A DNA stretch of 64,000 nt. It comes from Bacillus sp. CECT 9360 (GTDB lineage: Bacteria > Bacillota > Bacilli > Bacillales > DSM-1321). Positions 26,163-40,204 of this stretch are shown here, piece by piece. Position numbers and translations under genes: made by a program. A model generated the notes under the pieces. That model made no database searches and was not told the DNA's origin. It worked only from the letters and a program-made list of their open reading frames with translations. Location of the stretch: NCBI RefSeq assembly GCF_918741275.1, contig NZ_CAKKNA010000003.1, positions 186,001 through 250,000 on the forward strand. The letters are read 5' to 3'. How positions within the stretch are numbered: the stretch's first letter is position 1; each line of letters opens with the position of its first letter.

Positions 26163-26205
26163 TAAAAATAAAGCATAAACTGTCCTATTAGACAATTTAT
26201 GCTTT
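26163..26205 (-). terminator. ssrA terminator
   Basis: A 15-bp stem (26170-26184 with 26191-26205, one mismatch) followed on the minus strand by ATTTTTAG, about 45 bp beyond the tmRNA 3' end. A second small hairpin ACCAGC/GCTGGT lies between. Confidence 0.8.
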
Positions 26206-26247
26206 AACTTACACCAGCAAATGCTGGTCTGTAGTCCACTATGTAAG

Positions 26248-26886
26248 TGGAGACGGTGGGACGTGCGTTTCCATGCTTTCGACATGGCACTGACTATATC
26301 TTGAACCTGTTTTTCACAGGCCCTCCGGCGTATTATGCGAAATGTGATTTTGCATAAATGAATCATGCAGGATTCCGCATCCTAGTACTACCGTTATCAC
26401 GGCAGCCTATAAGTCGATACACGGCTGTTGGATTGCTCCACATACCGCTCGGCATTGCCTTATCGCACTTAAGCGACTTAGGTTTCACCGATAAAGCCGG
26501 ATTTTCACTTGTATGTTGCCATACAAGGCGACTAATTACTAATCGAACCCACGTCCAGACATAACGGCACTTAAGCTTCTACGAGTGTAGTCGATATATT
26601 CGCATTTCGCGAACTCGTTAGCCTATCGACAGGCGGCAGAGCAGCTAGTCTGGTTGTTCTCTTCCTTCATCCTCAGACGGTGGAATCCGGCGTAGCCCAC
26701 TTAGAGTGAGTCCCTTACCCTACCACATGGGCAATGGAGGGAGGAACCGCAATCAACTGTTATTAAGCAGCGAAAGCGAGGTTGTTGTTTTGTTTGCCAG
26801 TTATAGGCGTTGACGTTTTAACGAGGCCGATCCCCTCGACTCGCAACTTAAGCTCGAACTATCCCTGTCGAATCCGTAACGTCCCC
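26248..26886 (-). ncRNA. ssrA: tmRNA (ssrA), interrupted by a group I intron
   Basis: The 5' end GGGGACGTTACGGATTCGAC at 26886 and the T-arm GTGGGTTCGAT at the 3' side are those of Bacillus tmRNA; GGGGACG pairs with CGTCTCC at the 3' end (one G-U). The tag frame, after GCA-like resume, reads GKQNNNLAFAA then TAA TAA (26798-26763), shorter than the B. subtilis tag. The T-loop is split: 5' exon 26886-26542, intron 26541-26262, 3' exon 26261-26248. Joined exons give 359 nt, or 362 with CCA, close to the ~360 nt of Bacillus tmRNA. CCA is not encoded. Acts with SmpB in rescuing stalled ribosomes. Confidence 0.95.
26262..26541 (-). ncRNA. Group I intron in the tmRNA T-loop
   Basis: A 280-nt insertion with no reading frame of note splits the T-loop between TTCGAT and TCCCACC. 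Supporting signs: the 5' exon ends in U and the intron ends in G; exon CGAU can pair with intron GUCG (26532-26529), giving a P1 helix with the required U-G wobble at the splice site; and the intron contains AAGATATAGTC (26302-26292), the classic P7/S-element core of group I introns. Precise splicing would restore GGGTTCGATTCCC. Subgroup and self-splicing activity are not known. Group I introns have been reported in the T-loop of some bacterial tmRNA genes (from memory). Confidence 0.9.
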
Positions 26887-26961
26887 ATGATAAAAATGGA
26901 GCGTACGAGAACGAATAGTCAGCTATATTGCTGATATTCAGTTGTCATCGGTACATTACTT

Positions 26962-26989
26962 ATTATAGCATAATCACAGCAAAATTCAA
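26962..26989 (-). promoter_or_regulatory. ssrA promoter
   Basis: On the minus strand TTGAAT and TATAAT (26967-26962) with a 16-bp spacer and an extended -10 TG (TGCTATAAT), about 75 bp upstream of the mature 5' end. A strong constitutive promoter is expected for tmRNA. Confidence 0.75.
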
Positions 26990-27009
26990 TTGTAAGGTCC
27001 TGTAAAACC

Positions 27010-27477
27010 CTACATCTTCTGGTTATCGCGGAAGGCACGCTCGATATCGCGTTTCGCTTCCTTCTGCTTTAAATCCTCGCGCTTATCGTATTGTTTTTTT
27101 CCTTTGCCGAGCCCGATTAACACCTTGGCGAAGCCATTTTTCAAATAAACCTTCAAAGGAACGATCGTGTATCCCTCCTCTTTTGTCTCACCAATCAGTT
27201 TACTAATCTGCTTGCGGTGCAGCAAAAGCTTACGGGTACGAAGCGGTTCATGGTTATAGCGGTTCCCCTGCTCATAATGGCTGATATGCATGTTATGAAG
27301 GTACACTTCACCGCTCTCTATCTTGGCAAAGGAATCCCTCATTTGGACTTTGCCGGCACGGATGGACTTGATCTCAGTACCCTGTAGCACGATCCCGGAT
27401 TCAAAGGTTTCTTCAATAAAATAATCGTGATTCGCTTTTTTGTTTTGTGCGACTTGTTTGCCTTCTCCTTTTGGCAT
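27010..27477 (-). CDS. smpB: tmRNA-binding protein SmpB
   Basis: A 155-residue SmpB: oligonucleotide-binding barrel with [20 protein letters not shown] and [20 protein letters not shown], and the basic C-terminal tail that enters the mRNA channel ([20 protein letters not shown]). It delivers tmRNA to stalled ribosomes. The ATG at 27477 has AGGGGAG 7 nt upstream; earlier in-frame starts have no ribosome site and read atypical protein. It is 80 bp downstream of rnr and upstream of ssrA, the usual Bacillus order. Confidence 0.95.
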   Translation of the reverse strand: MPKGEGKQVAQNKKANHDYFIEETFESGIVLQGTEIKSIRAGKVQMRDSFAKIESGEVYLHNMHISHYEQGNRYNHEPLRTRKLLLHRKQISKLIGETKEEGYTIVPLKVYLKNGFAKVLIGLGKGKKQYDKREDLKQKEAKRDIERAFRDNQKM

Positions 27478-27557
27478 CCTCATTCTCCCCTCACCGCAGA
27501 ATTGTATTAAATAGATTACTGAAAGAGAGCCTGCAAAAGAGGCCCTCATCATCAGAA

Positions 27558-29912
27558 CTATCTTTTTCTCGGTTTCTTTTTATTACGCTTGGCAGAAGGT
27601 GCGTTTTCATAAAACTTCTTCTTTTTTCTCGGTTTTTTATCTGAAGAAGTTCCGCCTTCTCCCGAACCGCTCTTGCCTCTGCCACCACCGCCATCACCTT
27701 TGCGGCGGGTTCTATTACTCGGTGATGCTTTAAAGATTCGTTTTTCGCCCATTTCACGGCTGCGCACATTTTTCATCCCGATGATTTCGAAATCCACGGC
27801 CCGCTCGTCTTTATTAACGTTTGATACACGGATAGAGATTTCATCCCCGATCCTGAAAACCTTTGCGGTGCGTTCCCCAATCATCGCCAGCTGGCGCTCG
27901 TCGAAGCGATAATAATCATCGGACATCGCACTGACATGAACAAGACCCTCAATCGTATTCGGTAGTTCGACAAACATCCCGAAGTTCGTGACAGAGCTGA
28001 TCATCCCGTCGTATTCCTCACCGATCTTATCAAGCATGTATTCCGCCTTTTTCAAATCGTTTGTTTCACGCTCAGCATCAACAGCCCGGCGTTCTCGTTT
28101 CGATGTGTGATCAGCAATTTCCCGCATGCGCGCATTCCATTTTTCACGTGTGGTATTATCCAGCTTGCCTTCTATTAGGTATGTCCTAATCAAACGGTGG
28201 ACAATTAAGTCCGGATAGCGGCGGATTGGTGACGTGAAGTGTGTATAATAGTCTGTCGATAACCCAAAGTGCCCGAGACTTTCGGGGTCATATTTCGCCT
28301 GCTGCATCGAACGGAGCATGACAGTGGAAATAACCATTTCCTCTGGCTTGCCCGCTACCGCCTCAACAATCTCCTGAAGCGCCCGCGGATGGACGGAATT
28401 AGCCTTACCCCTTACAATATAGCCAAAGTTCGTAATGAACTCAAAGAAACGCTGAAGTTTTTCTTCTTTTGGATCTTCGTGGATCCGGTACAGGAACGGA
28501 ACTTCCATCCAATGAAAATGTTCGGCAACCGTTTCGTTGGCAGCAAGCATGAACTCTTCAATCAGACGTTCGGCAACAGATCGTTCCCTTAAAACGACTT
28601 CAGTTGGATGGCCATCCTCATCGACTAAAAGCTTGGCTTCTTTAAAGTCAAAGTCAATAGCTCCTCGGTTCATCCGTTTATTTCGAAGGATCTCCGCAAG
28701 CTTCTCCATTTCTTCAAACATTGGAATCAATGGTTCATAACGCTGTTGAAGCTCTTCATTCTTATCAACGAGAATTTTATTCACGTCGCTATAAGTCATC
28801 CGTTCCGTCGTCTTGATAACACTCTGGAAAATATCATGTTTCACGACTTCACCTTGTGCGTTAATTTCCATTTCACAAGAAAGGGTAAAACGGTTTACTT
28901 TTGGGTTCAATGAGCAAATTCCATTCGAAAGACGGTGCGGGATCATCGGGATAACTCGGTCAATGAGATAAACACTTGTACCACGCTCAAAAGCTTCCTG
29001 GTCGATGGCCGAGTTTTCTGTTACATAATGGCTAACATCCGCTATATGGACACCAAGCTTGTAATTGCCATTTTCAAGTCTTGTTACGGTTACGGCATCA
29101 TCCAAATCTTTCGCATCCGCTCCGTCAATTGTAACGATTGTTTGATCGCGCAGGTCTCTCCGGTCCGTAATTTGGCTTTCATCGATGGTCTCAGGTGTAT
29201 CATTTGCCTGCTGCAATACATCATCAGGAAACTCCATCGGCAGGCCATGCTTATGAATAACAGAAAGAATATCAACTCCCGGATCATTTTTATGTCCGAG
29301 AATTTCAATGACCTCTCCCTCAGCGCTCACCCGTCCTTCCGGGTATGATGTAAGCCGGACAACCACTTTATGTCCTTCCACCGCTCCTTGTGACACTTCT
29401 TTCGGAATAAAGATATCATTGGCGATTTTCTTATCATCCGCTATGACAAAACCGAAGTTCTTGCTTTCCACATATGTACCGACTACCTCAGTCACTCCGT
29501 GTTCCACAATCTTTTCTACTGTTCCTTCTCTTCTTGAACCTGAACTTTCTGAAGATACTCTTACTAACACGATATCGCCGTGCATCGCATTCTTTGTTTC
29601 GGTCGGCGGGATAAAGATATCATCCGCACCTGGTTCATCCTCAGGTGTTACGAAGGCGAATCCTTTTGCATGACCCGTCAGCTTACCGCGAATCAGATTC
29701 ATTTTCTGCGGCAGGCCGTAGCGATTGCTTCTTGTCCTGACAACGAGACCTTTTTCTTCCATTTTTACAAGCGCTTTAACGAATTCCTTGAAATCGATAG
29801 AATCTTCTATTCCTAGCGCTTCTTCAAGCTCCTGGACTGTTAATGGCTTGTAAGCTTCCTCCTTCATATAAGAAAGGAGCCTATCCATATGGTTTTGGAT
29901 ATTTTCTTCCAT
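27558..29912 (-). CDS. rnr: Ribonuclease R
   Basis: A 784-residue 3'-5' exoribonuclease. Order: N-terminal wHTH (about 1-60), cold-shock domains ([40 protein letters not shown]), RNB catalytic domain with [20 protein letters not shown] (metal Asp cluster), S1 domain ([20 protein letters not shown]), and a Lys/Arg/Gly-rich tail. Degrades structured RNA and, with tmRNA-SmpB, non-stop mRNA. Member of the secG-yvaK-rnr-smpB cluster. Confidence 0.97.
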   Translation of the reverse strand: MEENIQNHMDRLLSYMKEEAYKPLTVQELEEALGIEDSIDFKEFVKALVKMEEKGLVVRTRSNRYGLPQKMNLIRGKLTGHAKGFAFVTPEDEPGADDIFIPPTETKNAMHGDIVLVRVSSESSGSRREGTVEKIVEHGVTEVVGTYVESKNFGFVIADDKKIANDIFIPKEVSQGAVEGHKVVVRLTSYPEGRVSAEGEVIEILGHKNDPGVDILSVIHKHGLPMEFPDDVLQQANDTPETIDESQITDRRDLRDQTIVTIDGADAKDLDDAVTVTRLENGNYKLGVHIADVSHYVTENSAIDQEAFERGTSVYLIDRVIPMIPHRLSNGICSLNPKVNRFTLSCEMEINAQGEVVKHDIFQSVIKTTERMTYSDVNKILVDKNEELQQRYEPLIPMFEEMEKLAEILRNKRMNRGAIDFDFKEAKLLVDEDGHPTEVVLRERSVAERLIEEFMLAANETVAEHFHWMEVPFLYRIHEDPKEEKLQRFFEFITNFGYIVRGKANSVHPRALQEIVEAVAGKPEEMVISTVMLRSMQQAKYDPESLGHFGLSTDYYTHFTSPIRRYPDLIVHRLIRTYLIEGKLDNTTREKWNARMREIADHTSKRERRAVDAERETNDLKKAEYMLDKIGEEYDGMISSVTNFGMFVELPNTIEGLVHVSAMSDDYYRFDERQLAMIGERTAKVFRIGDEISIRVSNVNKDERAVDFEIIGMKNVRSREMGEKRIFKASPSNRTRRKGDGGGGRGKSGSGEGGTSSDKKPRKKKKFYENAPSAKRNKKKPRKR

Positions 29913-29984
29913 GTTAATAACCCTCCTTAACGGGTAATTTTAAATGCGTATAGATAATGAAGGAGAAAGCTTGCTTTAGAAAAA

Positions 29985-30725
29985 TTACTCAGCCCAATCC
30001 AGACTTTCTAGAAACTGATAAACATCTTCATTAAGTTGCTCTCGTTCTTTATCTATAGTAATGACATGTCCGGATTCTTCATACCATTTTAAATCCTTTA
30101 TGTCTGATTCCACTCCATTATAAATGATGTTGGCGCTGTCTGTATTGATCATCCGATCGAGCCTGGCCTGCGCAATGAATACCGGGGCATAAATATGATC
30201 CACATGTTCGCGAACATCGGAAATAAGCTCCTGAAGTCCCTTTAACGTATCCATCGGCTCGAAGAGTTCCATTTCTTTTTCGATTTGATCAGGTGTTTTT
30301 TCTTCACGTTTTTTAAATTCTCTGGCGTACTTCAAAACTCCTTTATACATCGTCTCTTCGCTTTTGAAATACATCGGCGCACACATTGGTACGATACCCT
30401 TTATAGGAACAGTGTAACCTAATTTAAGGGAAAATACGCCTCCTAGCGAAAGTCCGGCAACTGCAATTTCATCATGACCCTTATTCCTTAGAAAATCATA
30501 GCCCATCATGGCGTCCTTCCACCAATCACTTGGCCCTGTCTTAACTAGTTCCTCCGGCGGTACCCCATGACCCTTGAAATGCGGCGCATGGCATGTATAG
30601 CCCCTCTTCTCCAAATAACGGCCAAGTATCCGTACGTCAGAGGAATTTCCTGTGAATCCGTGCAGAAGCAAAACCGCCCGTTTGCCCCCTTCGAAGGTAA
30701 AAGGCTGCGGCAGATTTATTTTCAT
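29985..30725 (-). CDS. yvaK: Carboxylesterase YvaK (Est30 type)
   Basis: A 246-residue alpha/beta hydrolase. [14 protein letters not shown] gives the oxyanion-hole region, GLSLGG holds the nucleophilic Ser (about 94), Asp is in [12 protein letters not shown]-type segment (about 193), and His in [11 protein letters not shown] (about 223). Similar in length and sequence to the thermostable Geobacillus carboxylesterase Est30. Hydrolyses short to medium acyl esters; the natural substrate is not known. Conserved partner between secG and rnr. Confidence 0.92.
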   Translation of the reverse strand: MKINLPQPFTFEGGKRAVLLLHGFTGNSSDVRILGRYLEKRGYTCHAPHFKGHGVPPEELVKTGPSDWWKDAMMGYDFLRNKGHDEIAVAGLSLGGVFSLKLGYTVPIKGIVPMCAPMYFKSEETMYKGVLKYAREFKKREEKTPDQIEKEMELFEPMDTLKGLQELISDVREHVDHIYAPVFIAQARLDRMINTDSANIIYNGVESDIKDLKWYEESGHVITIDKEREQLNEDVYQFLESLDWAE

Positions 30726-30895
30726 AGTAAAAACCCCTTTTTCAGCTTCTTGATGAAAATCTAATCAATCCGTTTGATTAATAAACGGCAATACACATAT
30801 TTTATCCGCGAAGCTCTGTTTAAAACCTTATACATAGGTCACCCTTTTATTAAAGCAAACTCTTGCGATGGATTCCATTTGTTAGCTTATAATTA

Positions 30896-31070
30896 GGCTC
30901 TGTTAAATTCCATTGTTGATTTTCAAATGGTCATGGAATCTACTCGCTTTCCGCGGACGAACTGGCAAGCCTCCTCACTCGTACCTCGCTGCGGGGTCTT
31001 GCCAGCCCGTTTTTCCGCAGGAGTCTCGCAGATTCCCTTCCCAAAAACAACATTATCGTTTAACAGAGCC
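30896..31070. mobile_element. 175-bp MITE with terminal inverted repeats and 8-bp target duplication
   Basis: The ends read GGCTCTGTTAAA and TTTAACAGAGCC (imperfect pairing continues to about 28 bp), and the element is flanked on both sides by TATAATTA (30888-30895 and 31071-31078). The inside contains CGCTTTCCGCGG and CCGCAGGAGTCTCGC, a core common in Bacillus genome repeats. No transposase; it would be moved by an element that makes 8-bp duplications. It accounts for most of the gap between yvaK and secG. Confidence 0.85.
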
Positions 31071-31078
31071 TATAATTA

Positions 31079-31105
31079 AAAAAAGCCCGGCAGGCAGCCA
31101 GGCTG
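31079..31105 (-). terminator. Terminator of secG
   Basis: GCCTGG/CCGGGC stem with a 7-T tail on the minus strand, just after the secG stop and abutting the MITE target duplication. It means yvaK-rnr-smpB need their own promoter or read-through. Confidence 0.75.
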
Positions 31106-31119
31106 GTGTTCGCATATAA

Positions 31120-31353
31120 TTACAAGCCAACATAAGTTACAAGCAACGTTAAAATAAAGAAAAGAACCGACAAAACAATTGTGGCGCGATGCAGAACCAA
31201 ATCAAGGCCGCGAGCTTTCTGTTTTCCAAACAGCTGTTCAGCTCCTCCGGCAATAGATCCGGACAAACCAGCGCTTTTTGCGGATTGAAGCAATACACAT
31301 ACGATCAGCGCGATACAAACGATAACTAATAATGTAACTAGAAATGCGTGCAT
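31120..31353 (-). CDS. secG: Preprotein translocase subunit SecG
   Basis: A 77-residue protein with two membrane helices (about 3-21 and 52-74) joined by [20 protein letters not shown] and [16 protein letters not shown], the conserved SecG loop. It stimulates SecYEG translocation. ATG at 31353 has GGGAGG 9 nt upstream; an earlier frame start at 31377 is rejected. Confidence 0.95.
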   Translation of the reverse strand: MHAFLVTLLVIVCIALIVCVLLQSAKSAGLSGSIAGGAEQLFGKQKARGLDLVLHRATIVLSVLFFILTLLVTYVGL

Positions 31354-31546
31354 ACAGTTAAACCTCCCGATTACCATAAAACATTATTTCCATTTTACCA
31401 TACCATCAGCACCATTACAACACTTTCCGAACCTTCTTGAAATCATCTCCTTGCTTCATCAAAATGATAATAGGCATCAACGTATACGATTCAAACCGTA
31501 TGGTGAAAATATACTAATACTAGTAAATAGTCAGGAGTCATAAATT

Positions 31547-32320
31547 ATGAAAAAGTATATCATGACGTTGGCCTCTATTTTTTCGATGCTGTTTTTGACT
31601 GAATCCGGGATAGATCATCTTTCATATGCGGAACAGAAAAATATGAAACAGATTAATGAACTGACCATAATGAATGAAGGTAGAAACTCTTTCGCTGTTG
31701 AGTATCAAAAAGTGATGGATGGGAACCCCACGGCCCCCCGCCCTAATAATGTTCCTGTTCTTGTTAACAAGGAATATGCCCTGCCCGATCATTATAAGCC
31801 GACTGATCTAATTTATCCGGATGTTCCTTTTCTTGCAGATGAAAAAGATGAAAAACGGATGATGCGAAAAGAAGCAGCCTATGCGCTGGAAGAATTGTTT
31901 CAGGCCGCAAAAAAAGAGGGAGTAAATTTAGCAGGCGTTTCAGCCTACCGTTCTTATTCAACTCAGAAAGAGATTTTTACAAGCAATGTAGAAAAAGACG
32001 GCTTTGAAATTGCCTCAACATATAGTGCATTCCCTGGAACAAGCGAGCACGAAACTGGACTGGCAATTGATATCAGTGACAGTAAAGGTGTTTGTCCAGC
32101 CATTGATTGTTTTGGCGATACAAAAGAATCAAATTGGCTCGCGGATCATGCCCACGAACACGGTTTTATCGTCCGCTATCTGGAAGGTAAACAGGATATT
32201 ACCGGTTACAAATATGAACCCTGGCATCTGAGATATGTAGGGACCAGCATAGCAACTGAAATGACAAATAGGGGAATTACCTTAGAAGAGTACACGAATG
32301 CAATGCCTGTGACGAACTGA
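31547..32320 (+). CDS. VanY-family D-alanyl-D-alanine carboxypeptidase (YodJ-like)
   Basis: A 257-residue exported protein. A signal segment lies at 1-20 (KKYIMTLASIFSMLFLTESG, no lipobox Cys). The VanY metallopeptidase domain spans about 95-245: AGVSAYRSYSTQKEIF, then SEHETGLAIDISD with the zinc His and Asp, and EPWHLRYVG with the catalytic Glu and zinc His. Trims terminal D-Ala from peptidoglycan stem peptides. It stands alone; the ~20-nt array C follows its stop. Confidence 0.88.
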   Translation: MKKYIMTLASIFSMLFLTESGIDHLSYAEQKNMKQINELTIMNEGRNSFAVEYQKVMDGNPTAPRPNNVPVLVNKEYALPDHYKPTDLIYPDVPFLADEKDEKRMMRKEAAYALEELFQAAKKEGVNLAGVSAYRSYSTQKEIFTSNVEKDGFEIASTYSAFPGTSEHETGLAIDISDSKGVCPAIDCFGDTKESNWLADHAHEHGFIVRYLEGKQDITGYKYEPWHLRYVGTSIATEMTNRGITLEEYTNAMPVTN

Positions 32321-32350
32321 TATCCGGGAGCGTTTATACATCTTAGTTTT

Positions 32351-32634
32351 CGGTATATCTCAGATTTCGGTCATATATCTCGGATTTCGGTCATATATCT
32401 CAGATTTCAGTCATATATCTCAGATTTCGGTCATATATCTCATATTTCGGTCATATATCTCGGATTTCGGTCATATATCTCGGATTTCGGTCATATATCT
32501 CGGATTTCGGTCATATATCTCAGATTTCGGTCATATATCTCGGATTTCGGTCATATATCTCGGATTTCGGTCATATATCTCGGATTTCGGTCATATATCT
32601 CAGATTTCAGTCATATATCTCGGATTTCGGTCAT
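32351..32634. repeat. Intergenic 20-nt repeat array C (14 exact-register copies)
   Basis: Fourteen copies of the 20-nt unit CGGTCATATATCTCGGATTT (variants CAG for CGG and CAGA/CATA for CGGA) begin every 20 nt from 32368 to 32628, preceded by one shortened copy at 32351. No spacers. It fills the space between the carboxypeptidase stop and the eno terminator. Confidence 0.95.
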
Positions 32635-32669
32635 AAAAAAATCTGCCTCTCGTCAGAGGCAGATTTTTT
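32635..32669. terminator. Terminator of the eno operon
   Basis: AAAATCTGCCTCT/AGAGGCAGATTTT stem with a 4-nt loop, flanked by A run and T run, so it works in both directions. Confidence 0.9.
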
Positions 32670-32681
32670 CGTTTTATAATC

Positions 32682-33992
<1,311 letters not shown>

Positions 33993-34004
33993 TTAATTTC
34001 TTTT

Positions 34005-36333
<2,329 letters not shown>

Positions 36334-36349
36334 TTAATGATTCATACCA

Positions 36350-37534
36350 CTATTTATCATTCAAGGCCACGACGCCCGGCAATTGCTTGCCTTCCATGAA
36401 TTCAAGCGATGCACCACCACCAGTTGAAATATGCGACATCTTGTCTGCAAGGTTGAATTTTTCTACCGCAGCAGCTGAATCTCCACCACCAATGATGCTG
36501 TATGTATCACCAGCTTCAGCGAGTGCTTCTGCCACTCTCTTCGTTCCACCTGCAAACTTATCTATCTCAAATACACCCATAGGCCCGTTCCAAATAACAA
36601 GCTTGGAGCTCTTGATCACGTCTGCATAAATATCCCTTGTTTTAGGGCCGATATCAAGTGCTTCCCAGTCAGCGGGAATAGAATTGATTGCGACTTCTTT
36701 TGTATTCGCATCATTGGAGAAGTCGTCAGCTACCACTACATCAACTGGCATGTATAGCTTGACTCCTTTTTCTTCGGCTTTATTTATATAGAAATTGGCC
36801 AAGTCGATTTTATCTTCTTCGAGAAGGGATTTACCGATTTCATGTCCTTGTGCTTTCACGAATGTGTAAGCAAGACCGCCGCCGATAATTAAGTTATCTA
36901 CTTTTTCAAGCAGGTTTTCGATTACACCAATTTTATCTTTTACTTTCGCTCCGCCAATGATGGCAGTGAAAGGACGTTCAGGATTGGATAACGCTTTGCC
37001 GAGAACTTCCAGCTCTTTTTCCATCAACAAACCTGAGACAGCGGGAAGGTGTTTGGCGATTCCTTCAGTGGAGGCATGGGCGCGATGGGCCGCTCCGAAT
37101 GCGTCATTCACATATACATCCGCAAGATCGGCAAAAGATTTAGCCAATTCCGGGTCATTCTTTTCTTCACCAGGGTAGAAACGGACATTTTCCAGCAATA
37201 ATACGTCACCGTTATTGAGCTTTTCGATTTCGGATTTTGCGATATCGCCATAAGCCTCATTAGACTTTGCCACATTTCTCTCCAATAACTCGCTTAATCT
37301 TTTGGCGACAGGAGTAAGACGCATTTCTTCAACAACTTGTCCCTTAGGCCGCCCTAGATGGCTTGCTAATATTAGCTTCGCTCCCTGTTCAGAAAGATAT
37401 TGAATCGTAGGGATCGCTGCGCGGATTCTTGTGTCATCCGTAACATTGCCATTCTCCATTGGAACATTAAAATCCACACGGCAAAAAACGCGTTTCCCTC
37501 TCACATCGATATCCTTGATAGACTTTTTATTCAT
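36350..37534 (-). CDS. pgk: Phosphoglycerate kinase
   Basis: A 394-residue phosphoglycerate kinase with [34 protein letters not shown], and C-terminal [15 protein letters not shown] and [14 protein letters not shown] (nucleotide site). Makes ATP from 1,3-bisphosphoglycerate. Strong ribosome site AAAGGAGGTTC. A hairpin separates it from gapA, as in B. subtilis where pgk also has a promoter of its own. Confidence 0.98.
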   Translation of the reverse strand: MNKKSIKDIDVRGKRVFCRVDFNVPMENGNVTDDTRIRAAIPTIQYLSEQGAKLILASHLGRPKGQVVEEMRLTPVAKRLSELLERNVAKSNEAYGDIAKSEIEKLNNGDVLLLENVRFYPGEEKNDPELAKSFADLADVYVNDAFGAAHRAHASTEGIAKHLPAVSGLLMEKELEVLGKALSNPERPFTAIIGGAKVKDKIGVIENLLEKVDNLIIGGGLAYTFVKAQGHEIGKSLLEEDKIDLANFYINKAEEKGVKLYMPVDVVVADDFSNDANTKEVAINSIPADWEALDIGPKTRDIYADVIKSSKLVIWNGPMGVFEIDKFAGGTKRVAEALAEAGDTYSIIGGGDSAAAVEKFNLADKMSHISTGGGASLEFMEGKQLPGVVALNDK

Positions 37535-37593
37535 GACCGAAGAACCTCCTTTGGATTTTAAGGGTGGGGGATTATTTCATCCATTTTTACCTT

Positions 37594-37629
37594 AAAAGGG
37601 GAGAGGGCATATATCCCATCTCCCCTTTT
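37594..37629 (-). terminator. Hairpin between gapA and pgk (partial terminator)
   Basis: AAAAGGGGAGA/TCTCCCCTTTT, an 11-bp stem with a 14-nt loop and a short T tail on the minus strand. It could partly stop cggR-gapA transcripts and so raise gapA over downstream genes. Confidence 0.7.
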
Positions 37630-37711
37630 TCTTTTTCATTATAGTCTCTTTGAGCCCGCTAATCCAAATTATACATTGGGTCCCTTGTGACTTTTTAGTT
37701 AAGCTAAGAAA

Positions 37712-38758
<1,047 letters not shown>

Positions 38759-38774
38759 TTATTTAAAAGGGATA

Positions 38775-39797
38775 TTACCCCTTTAATAACTCTTTTGCTG
38801 CCGCTTCATCCGTTATCAAAACCGTAGAAGAAGGCGCAGTCTTCATATAAGAACGGATTGCCTTTGCCTTTGATTTCCCTCCGGCTACCGCAATTACACT
38901 TCTTGCATCCTTTAGATCATCAAGCTGAATGCCGACTGTTTGCACTTTATGGACAACATCACCATTTTCATTGAAATAATACCCGAACGCTTCTCCAACA
39001 GCATTCCCCTCCGTGATTACTTTCATAATCTCAGGGCTAGTTTTTCTTCGTTCGGCCATTGCCAATGCGTCCCCTACACCATGGATGACAATATTAGCTG
39101 ATTGGATAAGTGAGATTACTTCCTTGATGGTTGGATCTTTCATAAAGGATTTGTAGGCCTCTTTGCTGACTTGATCGGGAATATAAAGAACCCTATACGC
39201 GGCATTCGTCTTTTCTGCCATCTTCGAAACAATCATATTGGCCTGGTTGTGAACATCTTCCCCAAGTCCACCGCGTGCAGGCACAAAAACCAAATCCTTG
39301 CCATCAAGGGCAGGTGTCAGCATGTTTGCGACCTCGGCTATTGTAGAGCCTCCTGTTACAGCGATGATATTTTCTCCAATAAACTCCTGTTTCATACGGT
39401 TTGCACACGCTTTGCCCAATTCGCTTTTGACCCATGGCAATTGGTCGCTGTCACCAGCAACGATGATCACCTGTTGCAACTTCAGTTTCCGCTTTAATTC
39501 TTGTTCCATTAAGTCTATACCCGTTACCTCACGCATTATTCCCTCTAATTTCTCGAGAATATCCTCACCTTCGACAGAAAGCTGCATACCGGAAGTGAAC
39601 ACATGAATAAGCTGTTGCTCTTTCAAAAAGTCAACCTCGCTTCTTAGCGTTCTTTCCGTTAGATTCAAGCTGACCGCCAAGCTTCTCCGGCCAACCGGCT
39701 GCATAATTTTGATATAACGCAGGATATCATATCGTTTTTGCATAACCGCCATCAAATCGGGTAATAATTTTCTTTGTACATCAAGCAATGAGCGCAT
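38775..39797 (-). CDS. cggR: Central glycolytic genes regulator CggR
   Basis: A 340-residue SorC/DeoR-type repressor. N-terminal HTH (about 30-60; VGRRSLAVSLNLTERTLRSE) and C-terminal sugar-phosphate binding domain with VPARGGLGEDVHNQANMIVS and HGVGDALAMAERRK. In Bacillus it represses its own operon until fructose-1,6-bisphosphate binds. ATG at 39797 with AAGGGG 9 nt upstream. The operator at 39826-39861 matches the known CggR site. Confidence 0.96.
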   Translation of the reverse strand: MRSLLDVQRKLLPDLMAVMQKRYDILRYIKIMQPVGRRSLAVSLNLTERTLRSEVDFLKEQQLIHVFTSGMQLSVEGEDILEKLEGIMREVTGIDLMEQELKRKLKLQQVIIVAGDSDQLPWVKSELGKACANRMKQEFIGENIIAVTGGSTIAEVANMLTPALDGKDLVFVPARGGLGEDVHNQANMIVSKMAEKTNAAYRVLYIPDQVSKEAYKSFMKDPTIKEVISLIQSANIVIHGVGDALAMAERRKTSPEIMKVITEGNAVGEAFGYYFNENGDVVHKVQTVGIQLDDLKDARSVIAVAGGKSKAKAIRSYMKTAPSSTVLITDEAAAKELLKG

Positions 39798-39825
39798 GTA
39801 ACCAAACCCCTTGCATTTATATTGG

Positions 39826-39861
39826 GACTTCAATTGTCCCGGTTAGACAATTAGTGTCCCA
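39826..39861 (-). promoter_or_regulatory. CggR operator
   Basis: On the minus strand TGGGAC-N6-TGTC-N4-CGGGAC-N6-AGTC, i.e. two direct repeats with the spacing of the B. subtilis CggR operator (CGGGAC-N6-TGTC twice). Its near edge is 29 bp upstream of cggR. Confidence 0.85.
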
Positions 39862-39868
39862 CTTACGG

Positions 39869-39907
39869 CAAAAAAATATTCCTGCTACGATTTCATTCTA
39901 GCAGGAA
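39869..39907 (-). terminator. Terminator between the thioredoxin-fold gene and cggR
   Basis: TTCCTGCTA/TAGCAGGAA stem (39879-39887 with 39899-39907) followed by TATTTTTTT on the minus strand. It ends the sigL transcript just before the CggR operator, so the cggR promoter must be squeezed into or overlap this terminator. Confidence 0.8.
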
Positions 39908-39936
39908 CGGATATCTACTTCAACCAATAAGCTTAA

Positions 39937-40185
39937 TTATTTTTTCAAAATCCCGTGAAGGCTGGTTTTATCCAGATTACCGTATTGAATAATTTCTCCC
40001 TGCCACTCAAGCACCGGAATCATCAAGCCAAAGCGTTCAAGTAAATCGTCATCGGAATAAATATCAATCTCTTTATAGGAAATACCGATTTCATCCACTA
40101 ATTCATCTAATATCTTTTTGGCCTTATCGCAGAGAGAACACTTCTCCCTTGTATAAAGCAATAACTCTTCTCTCTTCAAGTTCAT
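39937..40185 (-). CDS. Glutaredoxin/thioredoxin-fold protein
   Basis: An 82-residue protein with the redox motif CSLC at about 16-19 (LLYTREKCSLCDKAKKILDE), the cis-Pro in LMIPVLEWQG, and the compact glutaredoxin fold. Likely a thiol-disulfide oxidoreductase of the DUF836 type; partner unknown. Ribosome site AAAGGATGA overlaps the sequence just after sigL (19-bp gap), so it should be co-transcribed with sigL. Confidence 0.82.
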   Translation of the reverse strand: MNLKREELLLYTREKCSLCDKAKKILDELVDEIGISYKEIDIYSDDDLLERFGLMIPVLEWQGEIIQYGNLDKTSLHGILKK

Positions 40186-40204
40186 TCATCCTTTGCCGTT
40201 ACCC

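Noticed and set aside
26142-26564. Coding frames inside the tmRNA intron region
   Set aside because: Short frames on both strands conflict with conserved RNA structure and have no ribosome site; the intron has no homing endonuclease gene.
32351-32634. CRISPR array
   Set aside because: Units repeat head to tail every 20 nt with no unique spacers and there are no cas genes.
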